The notes under the pieces are model-generated. The model had not been told where the DNA came from and made no database searches. It saw only the letters and a list, made by a program, of their open reading frames with translations. A program made the translations under genes and the position numbers. From Bradyrhizobium sp. AUGA SZCCT0283 (lineage in GTDB: Bacteria > Pseudomonadota > Alphaproteobacteria > Rhizobiales > Xanthobacteraceae): a stretch of DNA of 64,000 nucleotides. The stretch is taken from contig NZ_JAFCLU010000014.1 of the NCBI RefSeq assembly GCF_018130385.1, forward strand, positions 1 through 64,000, given 5' to 3'. Of this stretch, positions 1 to 8,409 are shown one piece after another. Position 1 is the first letter of the stretch, and each line of letters starts with the position of its first letter.

Positions 1-117
1 CTCGACCCCCGCATGGCCAAGCTCGCCGGCGGCGTTCACCGTCTCGACGGCCAGCTCATGGTCGTCCTCGACGTCGATCGTGTTCTCGAAATCGTGCCGG
101 ACCTGATGGCGGCATGA
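1..117 (+). CDS. cheW: CheW chemotaxis coupling protein, C-terminal fragment
   Basis: Frame 1 is open from the left edge to a TGA at 115-117. It encodes 38 residues ending in a hydrophobic strand with LDGQLMVVLDVDRVL and then EIVPDLMAA, which is typical of the last strand of CheW domains. CheW couples the CheA kinase to chemoreceptors at the cytoplasmic membrane. The identity is an inference from this short tail and from the cheY-cheB-cheR genes directly downstream. The start lies outside the window. A CheA C-terminal CheW-like domain would be the alternative, but the position fits a separate cheW. Confidence 0.7.
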   Translation, partial: LDPRMAKLAGGVHRLDGQLMVVLDVDRVLEIVPDLMAA

Positions 118-175
118 AGACCGAACCTGGAATGGAAACATCCCTCTTGGGATCTGGTGCAAGTGGAGACCTAAA

Positions 176-541
176 ATGAAAACATGTCTGGTCGTCGATG
201 ACTCGAGCGTCATCCGAAAAGTCGCACGCCGCATCCTCGAAGGTCTCGACTTTCAGATCGTCGAAGCCGAGGACGGCCAAAAGGCGCTTGAAGTCTGCAA
301 GCGCGCCATGCCCGAAGCGGTTCTGCTCGACTGGAACATGCCTGTCATGGACGGCTACGAATTCCTCGGCAATCTGCGCCGCATGCCCGGCGGCGACGCG
401 CCGAAGGTGGTGTTCTGCACCACCGAAAACGATGTCGCACACATTGCGCGTGCGCTGCACGCCGGTGCCAACGAGTACATCATGAAGCCGTTCGACAAGG
501 ACATCGTCACCGCGAAGTTCCAGGAAGTCGGCCTGCTCTGA
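176..541 (+). CDS. cheY: CheY-type single-domain response regulator
   Basis: This 121-residue protein is a stand-alone receiver domain. The acidic pocket is VVDD (residues 6-9), the phospho-acceptor is Asp52 in LLDWNMPVMDG, and the late conserved Lys lies in the YIMKPFD segment. It is the expected length of CheY and has no output domain, so it should act by binding the flagellar motor switch or as a phosphate sink. A GGAG ribosome-binding site lies about 9 bases before the ATG. It follows cheW by 58 bp and precedes cheB by 82 bp, consistent with one chemotaxis operon. Confidence 0.92.
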   Translation: MKTCLVVDDSSVIRKVARRILEGLDFQIVEAEDGQKALEVCKRAMPEAVLLDWNMPVMDGYEFLGNLRRMPGGDAPKVVFCTTENDVAHIARALHAGANEYIMKPFDKDIVTAKFQEVGLL

Positions 542-623
542 TCTCGCCTGTGTGATCCCGGCGGCTCCACGGCCTTCGGCGTTGTTTTGTAAGTGTGCCG
601 CTTGAGTCGGGTCGGGTGAAGTA

Positions 624-1793
624 ATGAGTGTTGCGTTAACGAGATCCCCACCGCCAATCTCGACACGGCAAGACAAGCTGCGCGTCATGGTGGTCGACGA
701 CTCCGTGGTGATCCGTGGGATGATCTCGCGCTGGATCGGCGCCGAGCCGGACATGGAGGTCTCGGCCTCCTTGCGTACCGGCCTCGACGCCGTCAACCAG
801 ATCGAACGCATCAAGCCCGATGTTGCCGTGCTCGATATCGAAATGCCGGAGCTCGACGGCATTTCGGCGCTGCCGCAACTGCTGGCGAAAAAGCGCGACC
901 TCGTCATCATCATGGCGTCGACGCTGACCCGCCGCAATGCGGAGATCAGCTTCAAGGCTCTTTCGCTCGGCGCCTCCGACTACATTCCAAAGCCGGAGAG
1001 CACGCGCGAGGCCACCGCGGCCGAGACCTTCCACCACGATCTGATTCAGAAGATTCGTCATCTGGGCGCCAGGGCTCGCCGGCGTGCGTCGCCGGCTGCG
1101 AGCCCGTCCATGGCGCCGGCCCCCGAGCGGGCACGCGAAGTATCGGCCCAGCCGGCCGCTGCACCGGTTGCGCAACTGCAACTGGCACGCCAGCCCTTCA
1201 GCATGCTGGCGCCGCGGGTGCTCCTGATCGGCTCCTCGACCGGTGGCCCGCAGGCCCTGATGACGCTGGTTGCCGACATCGGCCCGGTGATCGATCGTTT
1301 TCCGGTGCTGATCACCCAGCACATGCCGCCGACCTTCACCACGATTCTCGCCGAGCATCTGGCGCGCGCGAGCCGCCGGCCGGCGCATGAAGCCGTCGAT
1401 GGCGAGATCGTCAAGCCCGGCCGGATCTATCTTGCACCGGGCGGCCGCCACATGCGCGTGGTGCGCCATGGCGCCGAGACTGCGATCGCGCTCGACGACG
1501 GACCGCCGGTGAATTTCTGCAAACCCGCGGTGGACCCGCTGTTCAACTCCGCCATCGACGTCTGGCAGGGCGGCATCATGTCGGTGATTCTGACCGGCAT
1601 GGGCTCCGACGGCATGCGCGGCGGCAAGGACATCGTCGCTGCCGGCGGCAGCGTGATTGCACAGGACGAAGCGACCAGCGTGGTGTGGGGCATGCCGGGC
1701 GCGGCCGCCAATGCAGGTATTTGCGCGGCGGTTCTGCCGCTCAATCAGATCGCGCCAAAACTGGTTCGGCTGTTTTCGGGAGATCGTTCGTGA
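624..1793 (+). CDS. cheB: Chemotaxis response regulator protein-glutamate methylesterase CheB
   Basis: 389 residues with a receiver domain (about 20-140), a Pro/Ala/Arg-rich linker (150-195) and a C-terminal methylesterase domain. Asp71 in AVLDIEMPELDG is the phosphorylation site. The catalytic triad is visible as Ser205 in GSSTGGPQ, His233 in TQHMPP and Asp329 in GMGSDG. It removes methyl groups from, and deamidates, chemoreceptors to reset signalling. The stop codon overlaps the GTG start of cheR (GTGA), so the two opposing enzymes are probably translationally coupled. Confidence 0.95.
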   Translation: MSVALTRSPPPISTRQDKLRVMVVDDSVVIRGMISRWIGAEPDMEVSASLRTGLDAVNQIERIKPDVAVLDIEMPELDGISALPQLLAKKRDLVIIMASTLTRRNAEISFKALSLGASDYIPKPESTREATAAETFHHDLIQKIRHLGARARRRASPAASPSMAPAPERAREVSAQPAAAPVAQLQLARQPFSMLAPRVLLIGSSTGGPQALMTLVADIGPVIDRFPVLITQHMPPTFTTILAEHLARASRRPAHEAVDGEIVKPGRIYLAPGGRHMRVVRHGAETAIALDDGPPVNFCKPAVDPLFNSAIDVWQGGIMSVILTGMGSDGMRGGKDIVAAGGSVIAQDEATSVVWGMPGAAANAGICAAVLPLNQIAPKLVRLFSGDRS

Positions 1794-2668
1794 CGCCTTC
1801 AGACTATGAGTATCTGCGTAAGCTTCTGAAAGAGCGCTCCGGGCTCGATCTGTCCGCCGACAAGCAATATCTGGTCGAAAGCCGGCTGCTGCCGCTGGCG
1901 CGCAAATCCAGCCTGCCGGGCATTTCCGAACTCGTCGAGAAGATGAAGGGCGGAGCCAACGCGCTGACGGCGGAGGTGGTCGAGGCGATGACCACCAACG
2001 AGACGTTCTTCTTCCGCGACAAGATTCCGTTCGATCATTTGCGCGAGGCGGTGATCCCTGCGATGGTGCAGGCGCGCGCCGCCCGCCGCGCCTTACGCAT
2101 CTGGTGCGCGGCTTCCTCCACCGGGCAGGAGCCGTACTCGATCGCGATGTGCCTGAAGGAAGCAGGTTCCCTGCTCTCGGGCTGGCGCACCGAGATCGTT
2201 GCGACCGATCTGTCGCAGGCGGTGTTGGAAAAATCCAAGGCCGGAATCTTCAGTCAGTTCGAGGTGCAGCGCGGATTGCCGATCGGGCTGCTGGTGAAAT
2301 ATTTCTCCCAGAACGGCGAACTCTGGCAGATCAATTCCGAGATTCGCAGCATGGTGCAGCATCGTCAGCTCAACTTGCTGCAGGACTTCTCCCATCTCGG
2401 CGTGTTCGACATCATCTTCTGTCGCAACGTGCTGATCTATTTCGATCAGAATACCAAGACCAATATCTTCGAGCGGCTCTCCCGGATGATGGAGCCCGAC
2501 GGCGTGCTGGCGCTGGGCGCGGCCGAATCCGTCGTCGGCATTACCAACACCTTCAAGCCCTACCCGGAGCGCCGCGGACTTTATCGTCCGAACATCGCGC
2601 CGGTGATACGGGTGGGGGCGTCGACCCTGGTGCCGCAAACGTTGAGGGCCGTTGCTTCTGCGCGATAG
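1790..2668 (+). CDS. cheR: Chemotaxis protein methyltransferase CheR
   Basis: About 292 residues when started at the GTG that overlaps the cheB stop. An upstream in-frame ATG at 1685 lies deep inside cheB and is unlikely. The N-terminal helical CheR domain begins TPSDYEYLRKLL. The family motif TTNETFFFRD and the SAM-binding stretch around LRIWCAASSTGQEPYSIAM (glycine-rich loop with the following acidic residue) are present, and FDIIFCRNVLIYFD closes the methyltransferase core. It methylates glutamates on chemoreceptors using S-adenosylmethionine. It is the last gene of the cheW-Y-B-R run. Confidence 0.95.
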   Translation: MTPSDYEYLRKLLKERSGLDLSADKQYLVESRLLPLARKSSLPGISELVEKMKGGANALTAEVVEAMTTNETFFFRDKIPFDHLREAVIPAMVQARAARRALRIWCAASSTGQEPYSIAMCLKEAGSLLSGWRTEIVATDLSQAVLEKSKAGIFSQFEVQRGLPIGLLVKYFSQNGELWQINSEIRSMVQHRQLNLLQDFSHLGVFDIIFCRNVLIYFDQNTKTNIFERLSRMMEPDGVLALGAAESVVGITNTFKPYPERRGLYRPNIAPVIRVGASTLVPQTLRAVASAR

Positions 2669-2738
2669 CAGGCCGCATGGATAAGAAGATTCTCATAAGG
2701 CACTGACTGTCATTGTCCGTTCGCTGGGAATTTGCCAA

Positions 2739-3155
2739 ATGCCGCCCACGACTCCGATCCCTCTGCCGCTTCGTCCGTCCTGGCTGCCCGGACTGATGCT
2801 GGCGTTCCTCGGTTTTGCCGTGTGGACGGTATTTTCACTTTGGCCATGGCTGATGAACTCCCACGCGCCGTTTCGAATTCGCGAGGCATGGGACACCGCC
2901 TTGTTCTGGCGCGTCGGCGTTCCCGTCATGTTGCTCGCGCAACTCGTCGGCGGGATGATGTCCGACGGCCGGATTTCATGGCAGCCGCTCGGGCTGCTTA
3001 GCGGATTTCTTGCCGGGATCATGCTTGTCCGTCCTGCCGGTGGCGATTTGGGCATGTTGCCCGTCGCGATGATCCTGATCGGCGCTCCGGCCTATGTTGG
3101 CCTGCTTGCGGCCGCAGCAATCGGCCGGACTCTCGGCAAGCACCTCGACCTCTAA
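2739..3155 (+). CDS. Small hypothetical integral membrane protein
   Basis: 138 residues with four likely transmembrane segments: LMLAFLGFAVWTVFSLWPW, the stretch around VGVPVMLLAQLVGG, LGLLSGFLAGIMLV and the C-terminal VAMILIGAPAYVGLLAAAAIG. No catalytic motif is recognisable. A GGGAA sequence sits about 9 bases before the ATG. It follows cheR by 70 bp on the same strand and converges with the GSP-synthase-like gene, whose end is 10 bp away. The function is unknown and a role in chemotaxis is not implied by the sequence. Confidence 0.65.
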   Translation: MPPTTPIPLPLRPSWLPGLMLAFLGFAVWTVFSLWPWLMNSHAPFRIREAWDTALFWRVGVPVMLLAQLVGGMMSDGRISWQPLGLLSGFLAGIMLVRPAGGDLGMLPVAMILIGAPAYVGLLAAAAIGRTLGKHLDL

Positions 3156-3165
3156 ACAAAGCCAG

Positions 3166-4323
3166 CTACACTATCGCGTGCGGCAGGAAGCGTGACGTGT
3201 TGCCGGTGATCGGGTTCTCGTCCTCGCGGATCGACAGGCCGCATGGCGTGTGATCGACCAGCCAGCTTCCAAGCACCGGGTATTGGTCGGAGAAACTCGG
3301 CAGCGGCGCGAAAGCCTGCCGGATGAATCCTTCCGCCCCGTACGGGCCTTGCTGTTCCATCAGCGTGGTGCCGGCGCTGACGAGCGCGACGTTGGCGCCT
3401 TCGCGCGAATAGAGCGGCTTGCGCACGAACGAGGAGCCGAGCATTGCCGCCTTCGGATCGTCCTCGAAATAGGCCGGCAGCAAATTGGGGTGCTTCGGAA
3501 ACATCTCCCATAGCAGCGGTAGAATACCCTTGTTGGAAAGGATCGCTTTCCAGGGCGGCTCGATCCAGCGTGTCGGCGCGCTTGCGAGCTTCGCACCGAA
3601 CGCGTCGTGAAACATCCATTCCCAGGGGTAGAGCTTGAAGGCGAGCTCAATTCCGCGATCGTCGAGATCGACGAAGCGGCCATCGCCGCCCAGTCCGACG
3701 TCCTTGATATCCATCAGCGTGGTCTTCAATCCAGCCTGGCTCGCGGTGTCCTGCAGATAGGCCAGCGTGCCGGCATCCTCGGTATTATCAGTCATCCCGG
3801 CGAGATGCAGATGCTTCGCGCCGCCATGTTTCTTCCAGGCGTCGATCAGGCGCTCATGGATTGAATTGAACTGGTCGGCCCGCTTCGGGATGATGTTGCG
3901 CTCCATCGCCTGTTCGAGCCAGGTCCACTGAAAGACCGCCGCTTCGAAAATCGAGGTCGGCGTATCCGCGTTGTACTCCAGCAATTTCGCCGGGCTCCAG
4001 CCGTCGTAGCTCAGGTCGAGCCGGCCGTAGAGGCTGGCATCGCGGCGGCGCCAGCTCTCGGACAGCAGCGGCCAGAAGGCTTCCGGTATTTTCAACCGGC
4101 GCAGATATTTTTCGTCGTTGATCGCGCGGCCGACCAGTTCGAGGCACATCGCATCGATCTCGCCGGTGGGCCCCTCGATCCGCCGTTCGATCTCGTTCAG
4201 CGTGAACGCGTAATAGGCCCGTTCGTCCCAATAGCGCTCGCCGTCGATGGTGTGAAAAGTGAACCCGACGCCTTCGGCGGTGGCACGCCAGTCGTCGCGT
4301 TCGGGGCAGGTGATGCGCTGCAT
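3166..4323 (-). CDS. Glutathionylspermidine synthase-like ATP-grasp ligase (YgiC/YjfC family)
   Basis: 385 residues from the ATG at 4323; the open frame runs further upstream but overlaps the preceding gene. Family signatures are LLEYNADTPTSIFEAA (about 110-125), KLYPWEWMFHDAF, LLPAYFEDD and FVRKPLYSREGAN, matching the synthetase half of glutathionylspermidine synthase and its stand-alone YgiC/YjfC relatives. The family uses ATP to form an amide between a peptide carboxylate and an amine. The substrate of the stand-alone members is not established. There is no amidase domain. It begins 5 bp after the DUF1190 gene and is the third gene of a DUF350-DUF1190-ligase operon. Confidence 0.88.
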   Translation of the reverse strand: MQRITCPERDDWRATAEGVGFTFHTIDGERYWDERAYYAFTLNEIERRIEGPTGEIDAMCLELVGRAINDEKYLRRLKIPEAFWPLLSESWRRRDASLYGRLDLSYDGWSPAKLLEYNADTPTSIFEAAVFQWTWLEQAMERNIIPKRADQFNSIHERLIDAWKKHGGAKHLHLAGMTDNTEDAGTLAYLQDTASQAGLKTTLMDIKDVGLGGDGRFVDLDDRGIELAFKLYPWEWMFHDAFGAKLASAPTRWIEPPWKAILSNKGILPLLWEMFPKHPNLLPAYFEDDPKAAMLGSSFVRKPLYSREGANVALVSAGTTLMEQQGPYGAEGFIRQAFAPLPSFSDQYPVLGSWLVDHTPCGLSIREDENPITGNTSRFLPHAIV

Positions 4324-4328
4324 GAAAT

Positions 4329-4736
4329 TCAGCCGCCGGAAAAGCCGATAGCATGCCCGAACGAGCCGAAGCCGCCGCGCTGTGCGCTGTGCGAGCCGGA
4401 ATCGGAAGTGCCCGAGGATGAATGGCTCGAGGACGAATCGCTGCTGTAGTAGCTGCTGCGCGACGAGCCGCCGCCGGAGCCGCCATGGCTGCTGGACGAA
4501 GAGCTGCGCGACGAGCACTCGGTATTGTCTTGCTGGAACGACGAGGAGGCCGCATTCGGCGATGGCTCGCAACTGCGGCTCGGCATCAGCGTGTAGGCGG
4601 CGCCGCCGACCGCAAACGTACCCATCAGCAGCAGCGCAACGTGGCCCGAACGTTTCGCCGGCGGACTGGGCCGCGGCGATGCCGGCACCGAGACCGGTTT
4701 GCGCTTGCCGAAGTCCTTGTCTGATTTGTCGGCCAT
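4329..4736 (-). CDS. DUF1190 (YgiB/YjfM-like) Ser-rich membrane-anchored protein
   Basis: 135 residues. A basic N-terminus is followed by one hydrophobic segment (HVALLLMGTFAVGGAAYTL, about 32-50) and then a Cys-containing stretch with the family-like pattern CEPSPNAASSSFQQDNTEC. The C-terminal half is very rich in serine and glycine and probably disordered. YgiB-type proteins normally sit next to a YgiC-type ligase, as here, which supports the assignment. It lies 2 bp after the DUF350 gene and 5 bp before the ligase gene. It may be a lipoprotein-like or secreted substrate, but that is inference. Confidence 0.72.
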   Translation of the reverse strand: MADKSDKDFGKRKPVSVPASPRPSPPAKRSGHVALLLMGTFAVGGAAYTLMPSRSCEPSPNAASSSFQQDNTECSSRSSSSSSHGGSGGGSSRSSYYSSDSSSSHSSSGTSDSGSHSAQRGGFGSFGHAIGFSGG

Positions 4737-4738
4737 GG

Positions 4739-5143
4739 TCAGTAGATCATGCAGGCGGCGTTGAGGGCGCCGGCGGAGAGCGAGGACAGTCCGAGCCAGA
4801 TCGCGGCGGCGAGTTCACCGGAAGCGATCCGCTCCGATAATTTCGGCACCGGAACCTTGACGAGGAAATAGACGATGATCTGCACGATCAGCGCGATCGC
4901 GGCCCAGATCAGGCAATCCCAGACGTTGGCGGAATGGGCGATGGCGCTGACCAGCGGCAGCACGAAGCCAAGCAGGCTCAGGCCCAGCGCAATTGCGGCT
5001 GCCGGCTCGTTGGCGCGGATCAGGTCGAACTCGTTGTGCGCGGTGACGCGGGTATAGACGAAAAGATAGGCAACCACGGCAACGATCGCCGTGCAGAAAT
5101 AGACCAGGAACGCCGGCAACCCGGCGAGCGATTGAAGGATCAT
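4739..5143 (-). CDS. DUF350 (YjfL-like) integral membrane protein
   Basis: 134 residues with four hydrophobic helices: LPAFLVYFCTAIVAVVAYLF, the AAAIALGLSLLGFVLPLVSAIAH segment, CLIWAAIALIVQIIVYFLV, and ELAAAIWLGLSSLSAGALNAA. The order of helices and the conserved NEFDLIRANEPAAAIALG loop match DUF350 (YjfL family). It is the first gene of the three-gene operon with DUF1190 and the ATP-grasp ligase. A GGGGCGAG sequence precedes the ATG. The same three families occur together in the E. coli yjfL-yjfM-yjfC genes. The molecular role is unknown. Confidence 0.8.
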   Translation of the reverse strand: MILQSLAGLPAFLVYFCTAIVAVVAYLFVYTRVTAHNEFDLIRANEPAAAIALGLSLLGFVLPLVSAIAHSANVWDCLIWAAIALIVQIIVYFLVKVPVPKLSERIASGELAAAIWLGLSSLSAGALNAACMIY

Positions 5144-5240
5144 GAACTCGCCCCAACTCGTGCGGTCCGAAGGTTCGCACGATCTGTCAGTCGGCGTACA
5201 GGAGCGGCGGGTTCAATCCCAATAAAAACTGTGCCCAAAC

Positions 5241-5266
5241 AAAAACCCCGCCATTTGCGGCGGGGT
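5241..5266 (-). terminator. Rho-independent terminator of ctrA
   Basis: A perfect 8-bp stem (ACCCCGCC at 5245-5252, GGCGGGGT at 5259-5266) closes a 6-base loop. On the minus strand it is followed by a run of T from 5245 to 5241, and the stop codon of ctrA lies about 45 bp upstream. Confidence 0.88.
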
Positions 5267-5310
5267 CCAGTCGGGAGGAGTGAGCCTTTCGGCTCGCCGT
5301 AAAACCCTGA

Positions 5311-6012
5311 TCAGGCGGGGATGCGCTCTTCGTGCTCGTGCGGCTCGCGCAGCACGTAGCCGCGGCCCCACACGGTTTCGATGAAGTTGCGGCCTTCGGA
5401 GGCGTTAGCCAGCTTCTTGCGCAGCTTGCAGATGAAGACGTCGATGATCTTCAGCTCGGGCTCGTCCATGCCGCCATAGAGATGGTTGAGGAACATTTCC
5501 TTGGTGAGGGTAGTTCCCTTGCGGAGCGAGAGCAGCTCCAGCATCTGGTATTCCTTGCCCGTCAGGTGCACGCGCTGGCCGCCGACTTCGACCGTCTTGG
5601 TGTCGAGGTTGACGACGAGATCGCCGGTCTGGATGACCGACTGGGCGTGACCCTTGGAACGGCGCACGATCGCATGGATGCGGGCGACCAGTTCGTCCTT
5701 GTGGAAAGGCTTGGTCATGTAGTCATCGGCGCCGACGCCGAGGCCCTTAACCTTATCCTCGATGCCGGCGAGGCCGGAGAGGATCAGAATGGGGGTCTTG
5801 ATCTTCGAAACCCGGAGCTGCTTGAGCACGTCGTAGCCGGACATGTCGGGCAGGTTAAGGTCGAGAAGGATAATGTCGTAATCGTAGAGCTTACCGAGGT
5901 CGACGCCTTCTTCCCCGAGGTCCGTCGTATAGACGTTGAAACTCTCGGATTTGAGCATCAACTCGATCGACTGCGCGACAGCGCTGTCATCTTCAATCAG
6001 CAAAACGCGCAT
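5311..6012 (-). CDS. ctrA: Cell-cycle response regulator CtrA
   Basis: 233 residues: receiver domain with Asp51 as phospho-acceptor in IILLDLNLPDMSGYDVL, then an OmpR-type winged-helix DNA-binding domain ending with a near-invariant FIETVWGRGYVLRE. Length, the starting sequence MRVLLIEDDSAVAQSIELMLKSE and its location facing fliI fit CtrA of Rhizobiales. CtrA controls cell division, DNA replication and flagellar genes in alphaproteobacteria. The upstream region has five GANTC methylation sites and a TTAACCAT half-site, suggesting methylation-sensitive transcription and autoregulation as in Caulobacter. Confidence 0.97.
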   Translation of the reverse strand: MRVLLIEDDSAVAQSIELMLKSESFNVYTTDLGEEGVDLGKLYDYDIILLDLNLPDMSGYDVLKQLRVSKIKTPILILSGLAGIEDKVKGLGVGADDYMTKPFHKDELVARIHAIVRRSKGHAQSVIQTGDLVVNLDTKTVEVGGQRVHLTGKEYQMLELLSLRKGTTLTKEMFLNHLYGGMDEPELKIIDVFICKLRKKLANASEGRNFIETVWGRGYVLREPHEHEERIPA

Positions 6013-6378
6013 GCCAGTCCCCTTTAGTCGCCGCTCCGGGCGTCAGGTCGGCCGCACTTGCGGCACTCAAAACGCCTTTGAACAACTGATTCGGATCCTG
6101 ACAGACACATGGTTAACAAATCCTGATTCCGGTTCGCAAGGTCTTTAAGTGCAATTTTTATCGAATCGCCCTAAGATGTTGCGTCGAAGCAGCTTTTCCC
6201 TACCGTGCCTGCTCAAGCTCCAAGTTAAGAGACGGGCCTAACCGACTCTCGCGATTCGTCCTTCTTCTGACGGGCGAGCGCTCTCAGTCACCAAAGACAG
6301 TGACGCAATGATTAATGATGCGGGTAAACACGAGGTTAAGCGCCCCCGGTTAAAACGCGGAAACTTAAGGTTTTCGCA
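6013..6378. promoter_or_regulatory. ctrA-fliI divergent control region with GANTC and TTAA half-sites
   Basis: This 366-bp gene-free stretch separates ctrA (minus) from fliI (plus). It has five GANTC sites at 6088, 6125, 6163, 6244 and 6253. On the minus strand TTAACCAT lies at 6109-6116, about 97 bp before ctrA, and two TTAACC direct repeats lie at 6348-6353 and 6334-6339 close to fliI. TTAACCAT is a known CtrA half-site and GANTC is the CcrM methylation site. The full TTAA-N7-TTAA arrangement was not found, so the sites are candidates only. Confidence 0.6.
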
Positions 6379-7704
6379 ATGAAGGCGCTCGCGGAGCAGA
6401 TCGGCGATATCGACGGCGTCAATATATATGGCCGTGTTGTGGGCGTGCGCGGGCTGATGGTCGAGATCGCGGGGCCCATTCATGCGATGTCGGTCGGCGC
6501 GAGGATCGTCATCGATACCGGCGGGAACCGCTCCATCTCGGCCGAGGTGATCGGTTTTTCCGGCAGCAATGCTGTCGTGATGCCATTCGGCGGGCTCGAC
6601 GGTGTCCGGCGCGGTTGCCGCGCGGTCATTGCCACGGCGGCCAGCCAGGTGCGGCCGTCACCGGCCTGGCTCGGCCGCGTCATCAACGCCATGGGGGAAC
6701 CGATCGACGGAAAGGGGCCGCTGGTGCAGGGGCCGTCGCCGATGCCCTACCGCAATTCGCCGCCGCCAGCGCATTCGCGCAAGCGCGTCGGGGCGCCGCT
6801 CGATCTCGGGGTGCGAGCGCTCAACACGTTCCTGACCTGCTGCCGCGGCCAGCGGCTCGGCATCTTCGCCGGCTCCGGCGTCGGTAAATCGGTGCTGCTG
6901 TCGATGCTGGCGCGCAACGTCGATGCCGATATCACCGTCATCGGGCTGATCGGCGAACGTGGCCGCGAGGTGCAGGAATTTCTGCAGGAGGATCTCGGCG
7001 ACGAGGGTCTTGCGCGCTCGGTCGTGGTGGTGGCGACATCGGATGAGCCCGCTTTGATGCGGCGGCAGGCGGCTTATCTGACGCTGGCGATCGCGGAGTA
7101 TTTCCGCGATGAGGACAAGGATGTGCTGTGCCTGATGGATTCGGTCACGCGCTTTGCGATGGCGCAACGCGAGATCGGGTTGTCGGCCGGCGAGCCGCCC
7201 ACGGCCAAGGGCTATACGCCCACCGTGTTCACCGAATTGCCGAAACTGCTCGAGCGGGCGGGGCCGGGCACCGGCGTCGGCACCATCACCGGCATTTTCA
7301 CGGTGCTGGTCGACGGCGACGACCATAACGAGCCCATCGCCGACGCGGTCCGCGGCATTCTGGACGGCCACGTCGTGATGCAACGCTCGATTGCAGAGCG
7401 CGGGCGGTTTCCCGCGATCAACATCCTCAAGTCGGTCTCCCGCACCATGCCGAGATCGGCCAATCCCGACTATCTGCCGGTGATCATGCGGGGCCGCCAG
7501 GTGATGGCGACCTACGCCGACATGGAGGAACTGATCCGGCTCGGGGCCTACCGGGCGGGTTCGAGCCCCGAAGTCGACGAGGCGATCCGGCTGCACGAGC
7601 CGCTGGAAGCCTTCCTGCGCCAGGCCAAGGACGAAAAATCGAGCCTGGATGACGGCTACCGCCAATTGGCGCATATCCTCACCAATTTGGAAACGGAACG
7701 CTAA
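6379..7704 (+). CDS. fliI: Flagellum-specific export ATPase FliI
   Basis: 441 residues. The N-terminal beta-barrel (about 10-90) is followed by the F1-ATPase-like domain. It has Walker A GSGVGKS at 165-171, the family-specific GERGREV segment, Walker B-type VLCLMDSVTRFA, and the GEPPTAKGYTPTVF sequence typical of type III export ATPases. FliI powers and guides flagellar protein export at the cytoplasmic face of the export gate, with FliH and FliJ. FliJ follows directly. The RBS (AAGG) is weak. Promoter-proximal TTAACC half-sites suggest CtrA control. Confidence 0.97.
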   Translation: MKALAEQIGDIDGVNIYGRVVGVRGLMVEIAGPIHAMSVGARIVIDTGGNRSISAEVIGFSGSNAVVMPFGGLDGVRRGCRAVIATAASQVRPSPAWLGRVINAMGEPIDGKGPLVQGPSPMPYRNSPPPAHSRKRVGAPLDLGVRALNTFLTCCRGQRLGIFAGSGVGKSVLLSMLARNVDADITVIGLIGERGREVQEFLQEDLGDEGLARSVVVVATSDEPALMRRQAAYLTLAIAEYFRDEDKDVLCLMDSVTRFAMAQREIGLSAGEPPTAKGYTPTVFTELPKLLERAGPGTGVGTITGIFTVLVDGDDHNEPIADAVRGILDGHVVMQRSIAERGRFPAINILKSVSRTMPRSANPDYLPVIMRGRQVMATYADMEELIRLGAYRAGSSPEVDEAIRLHEPLEAFLRQAKDEKSSLDDGYRQLAHILTNLETER

Positions 7705-7812
7705 CTTTGTCAGGCCATCATCCGCGGCACATGATTAATGAAGCCGGTGGGGCCCTCCGGGGAGCCGGCTCCGTCCCGCGTTCAGATTGGGACTTCTGGG
7801 GAGTATGAGTCG

Positions 7813-8229
7813 ATGAAGTCACGAGAAACGCTGATCCGCCTGAAGAAATTTCAGGTCGACGAGAAGCGCCGAAGGGTTACCCAGATCGAAGGCATGATCG
7901 CCGACTTCCAGCGCATGTCGGTCGATCTCGAGCGCGAAATCCAGACCGAGCAGGAGCGGGCCGGGATCAACGATCCCTCCCATTTCGCCTACCCGACCTA
8001 CGCCAAGGCCGCGATCCAGCGCCGGGAGAACCTGACCCGTTCCGCCGACGAACTGCGCATCCAACTCGAGGACGCCAAGAGCCTGTTGAGCGAAGCGTTC
8101 GAGGAGTTGAAGAAGGTCGAACTGCTCGACGAGCGCGACCAGGCGCGCGAGCGCGCCGAGGAGAGCGCCCGGGAGCAGGCCGACATGGACTCCATCGGCC
8201 TGATGCGCGCCCGGCTTGGCGTCGCCTGA
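7813..8229 (+). CDS. fliJ: Flagellar export protein FliJ
   Basis: 138 residues when started at the ATG at 7813, which has a GGGGAG sequence about 10 bases upstream. An upstream ATG at 7738 would add 25 non-helical residues and is less likely. The protein is almost entirely charged alpha-helix with heptad-like spacing (RETLIRLKKFQVDEKRRRV, then SVDLEREIQTEQERAG), as expected for the coiled-coil FliJ stalk. FliJ joins FliI to the FlhA export gate. Position directly after fliI is conserved in many alphaproteobacteria. Confidence 0.9.
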   Translation: MKSRETLIRLKKFQVDEKRRRVTQIEGMIADFQRMSVDLEREIQTEQERAGINDPSHFAYPTYAKAAIQRRENLTRSADELRIQLEDAKSLLSEAFEELKKVELLDERDQARERAEESAREQADMDSIGLMRARLGVA

Positions 8230-8260
8230 CGCTTCGCACACTCATCGGTTGCACGATCAA

Positions 8261-8290
8261 AACCCGGGCCGCAAGGTCCGGGTTTTTCTT
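8261..8290 (+). terminator. Rho-independent terminator after fliJ
   Basis: A 10-bp stem with one G-T pair (AACCCGGGCC at 8261-8270, GGTCCGGGTT at 8275-8284) closes a GCAA tetraloop and is followed by TTTCTT. It lies 31 bp after the fliJ stop codon. Confidence 0.88.
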
Positions 8291-8409
8291 GTCCAATCTG
8301 CCGGAATCGGCCGACTTGGTGGCCCCTTTGACGCAGGGTATGCTACGAAACTTCTCGACGGCTCCGGCGTAGGAACGCGATGGAGGATCGAGATTTTGGG
8401 GGACGCTGA

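Noticed and set aside
1685..1789. Upstream ATG extension of cheR
   Set aside because: The extension lies inside cheB and the GTG overlapping the cheB stop gives the proper CheR N-terminus.
6334..6368. Full CtrA box (TTAA-N7-TTAA) before fliI
   Set aside because: The TTAA sequences are spaced by 10 and 11 bases, not 7, so only half-sites are claimed.
8374..8400. GGAAC upstream of the ECF sigma gene
   Set aside because: At 16 or 17 bases downstream there is no CGTT or similar element.
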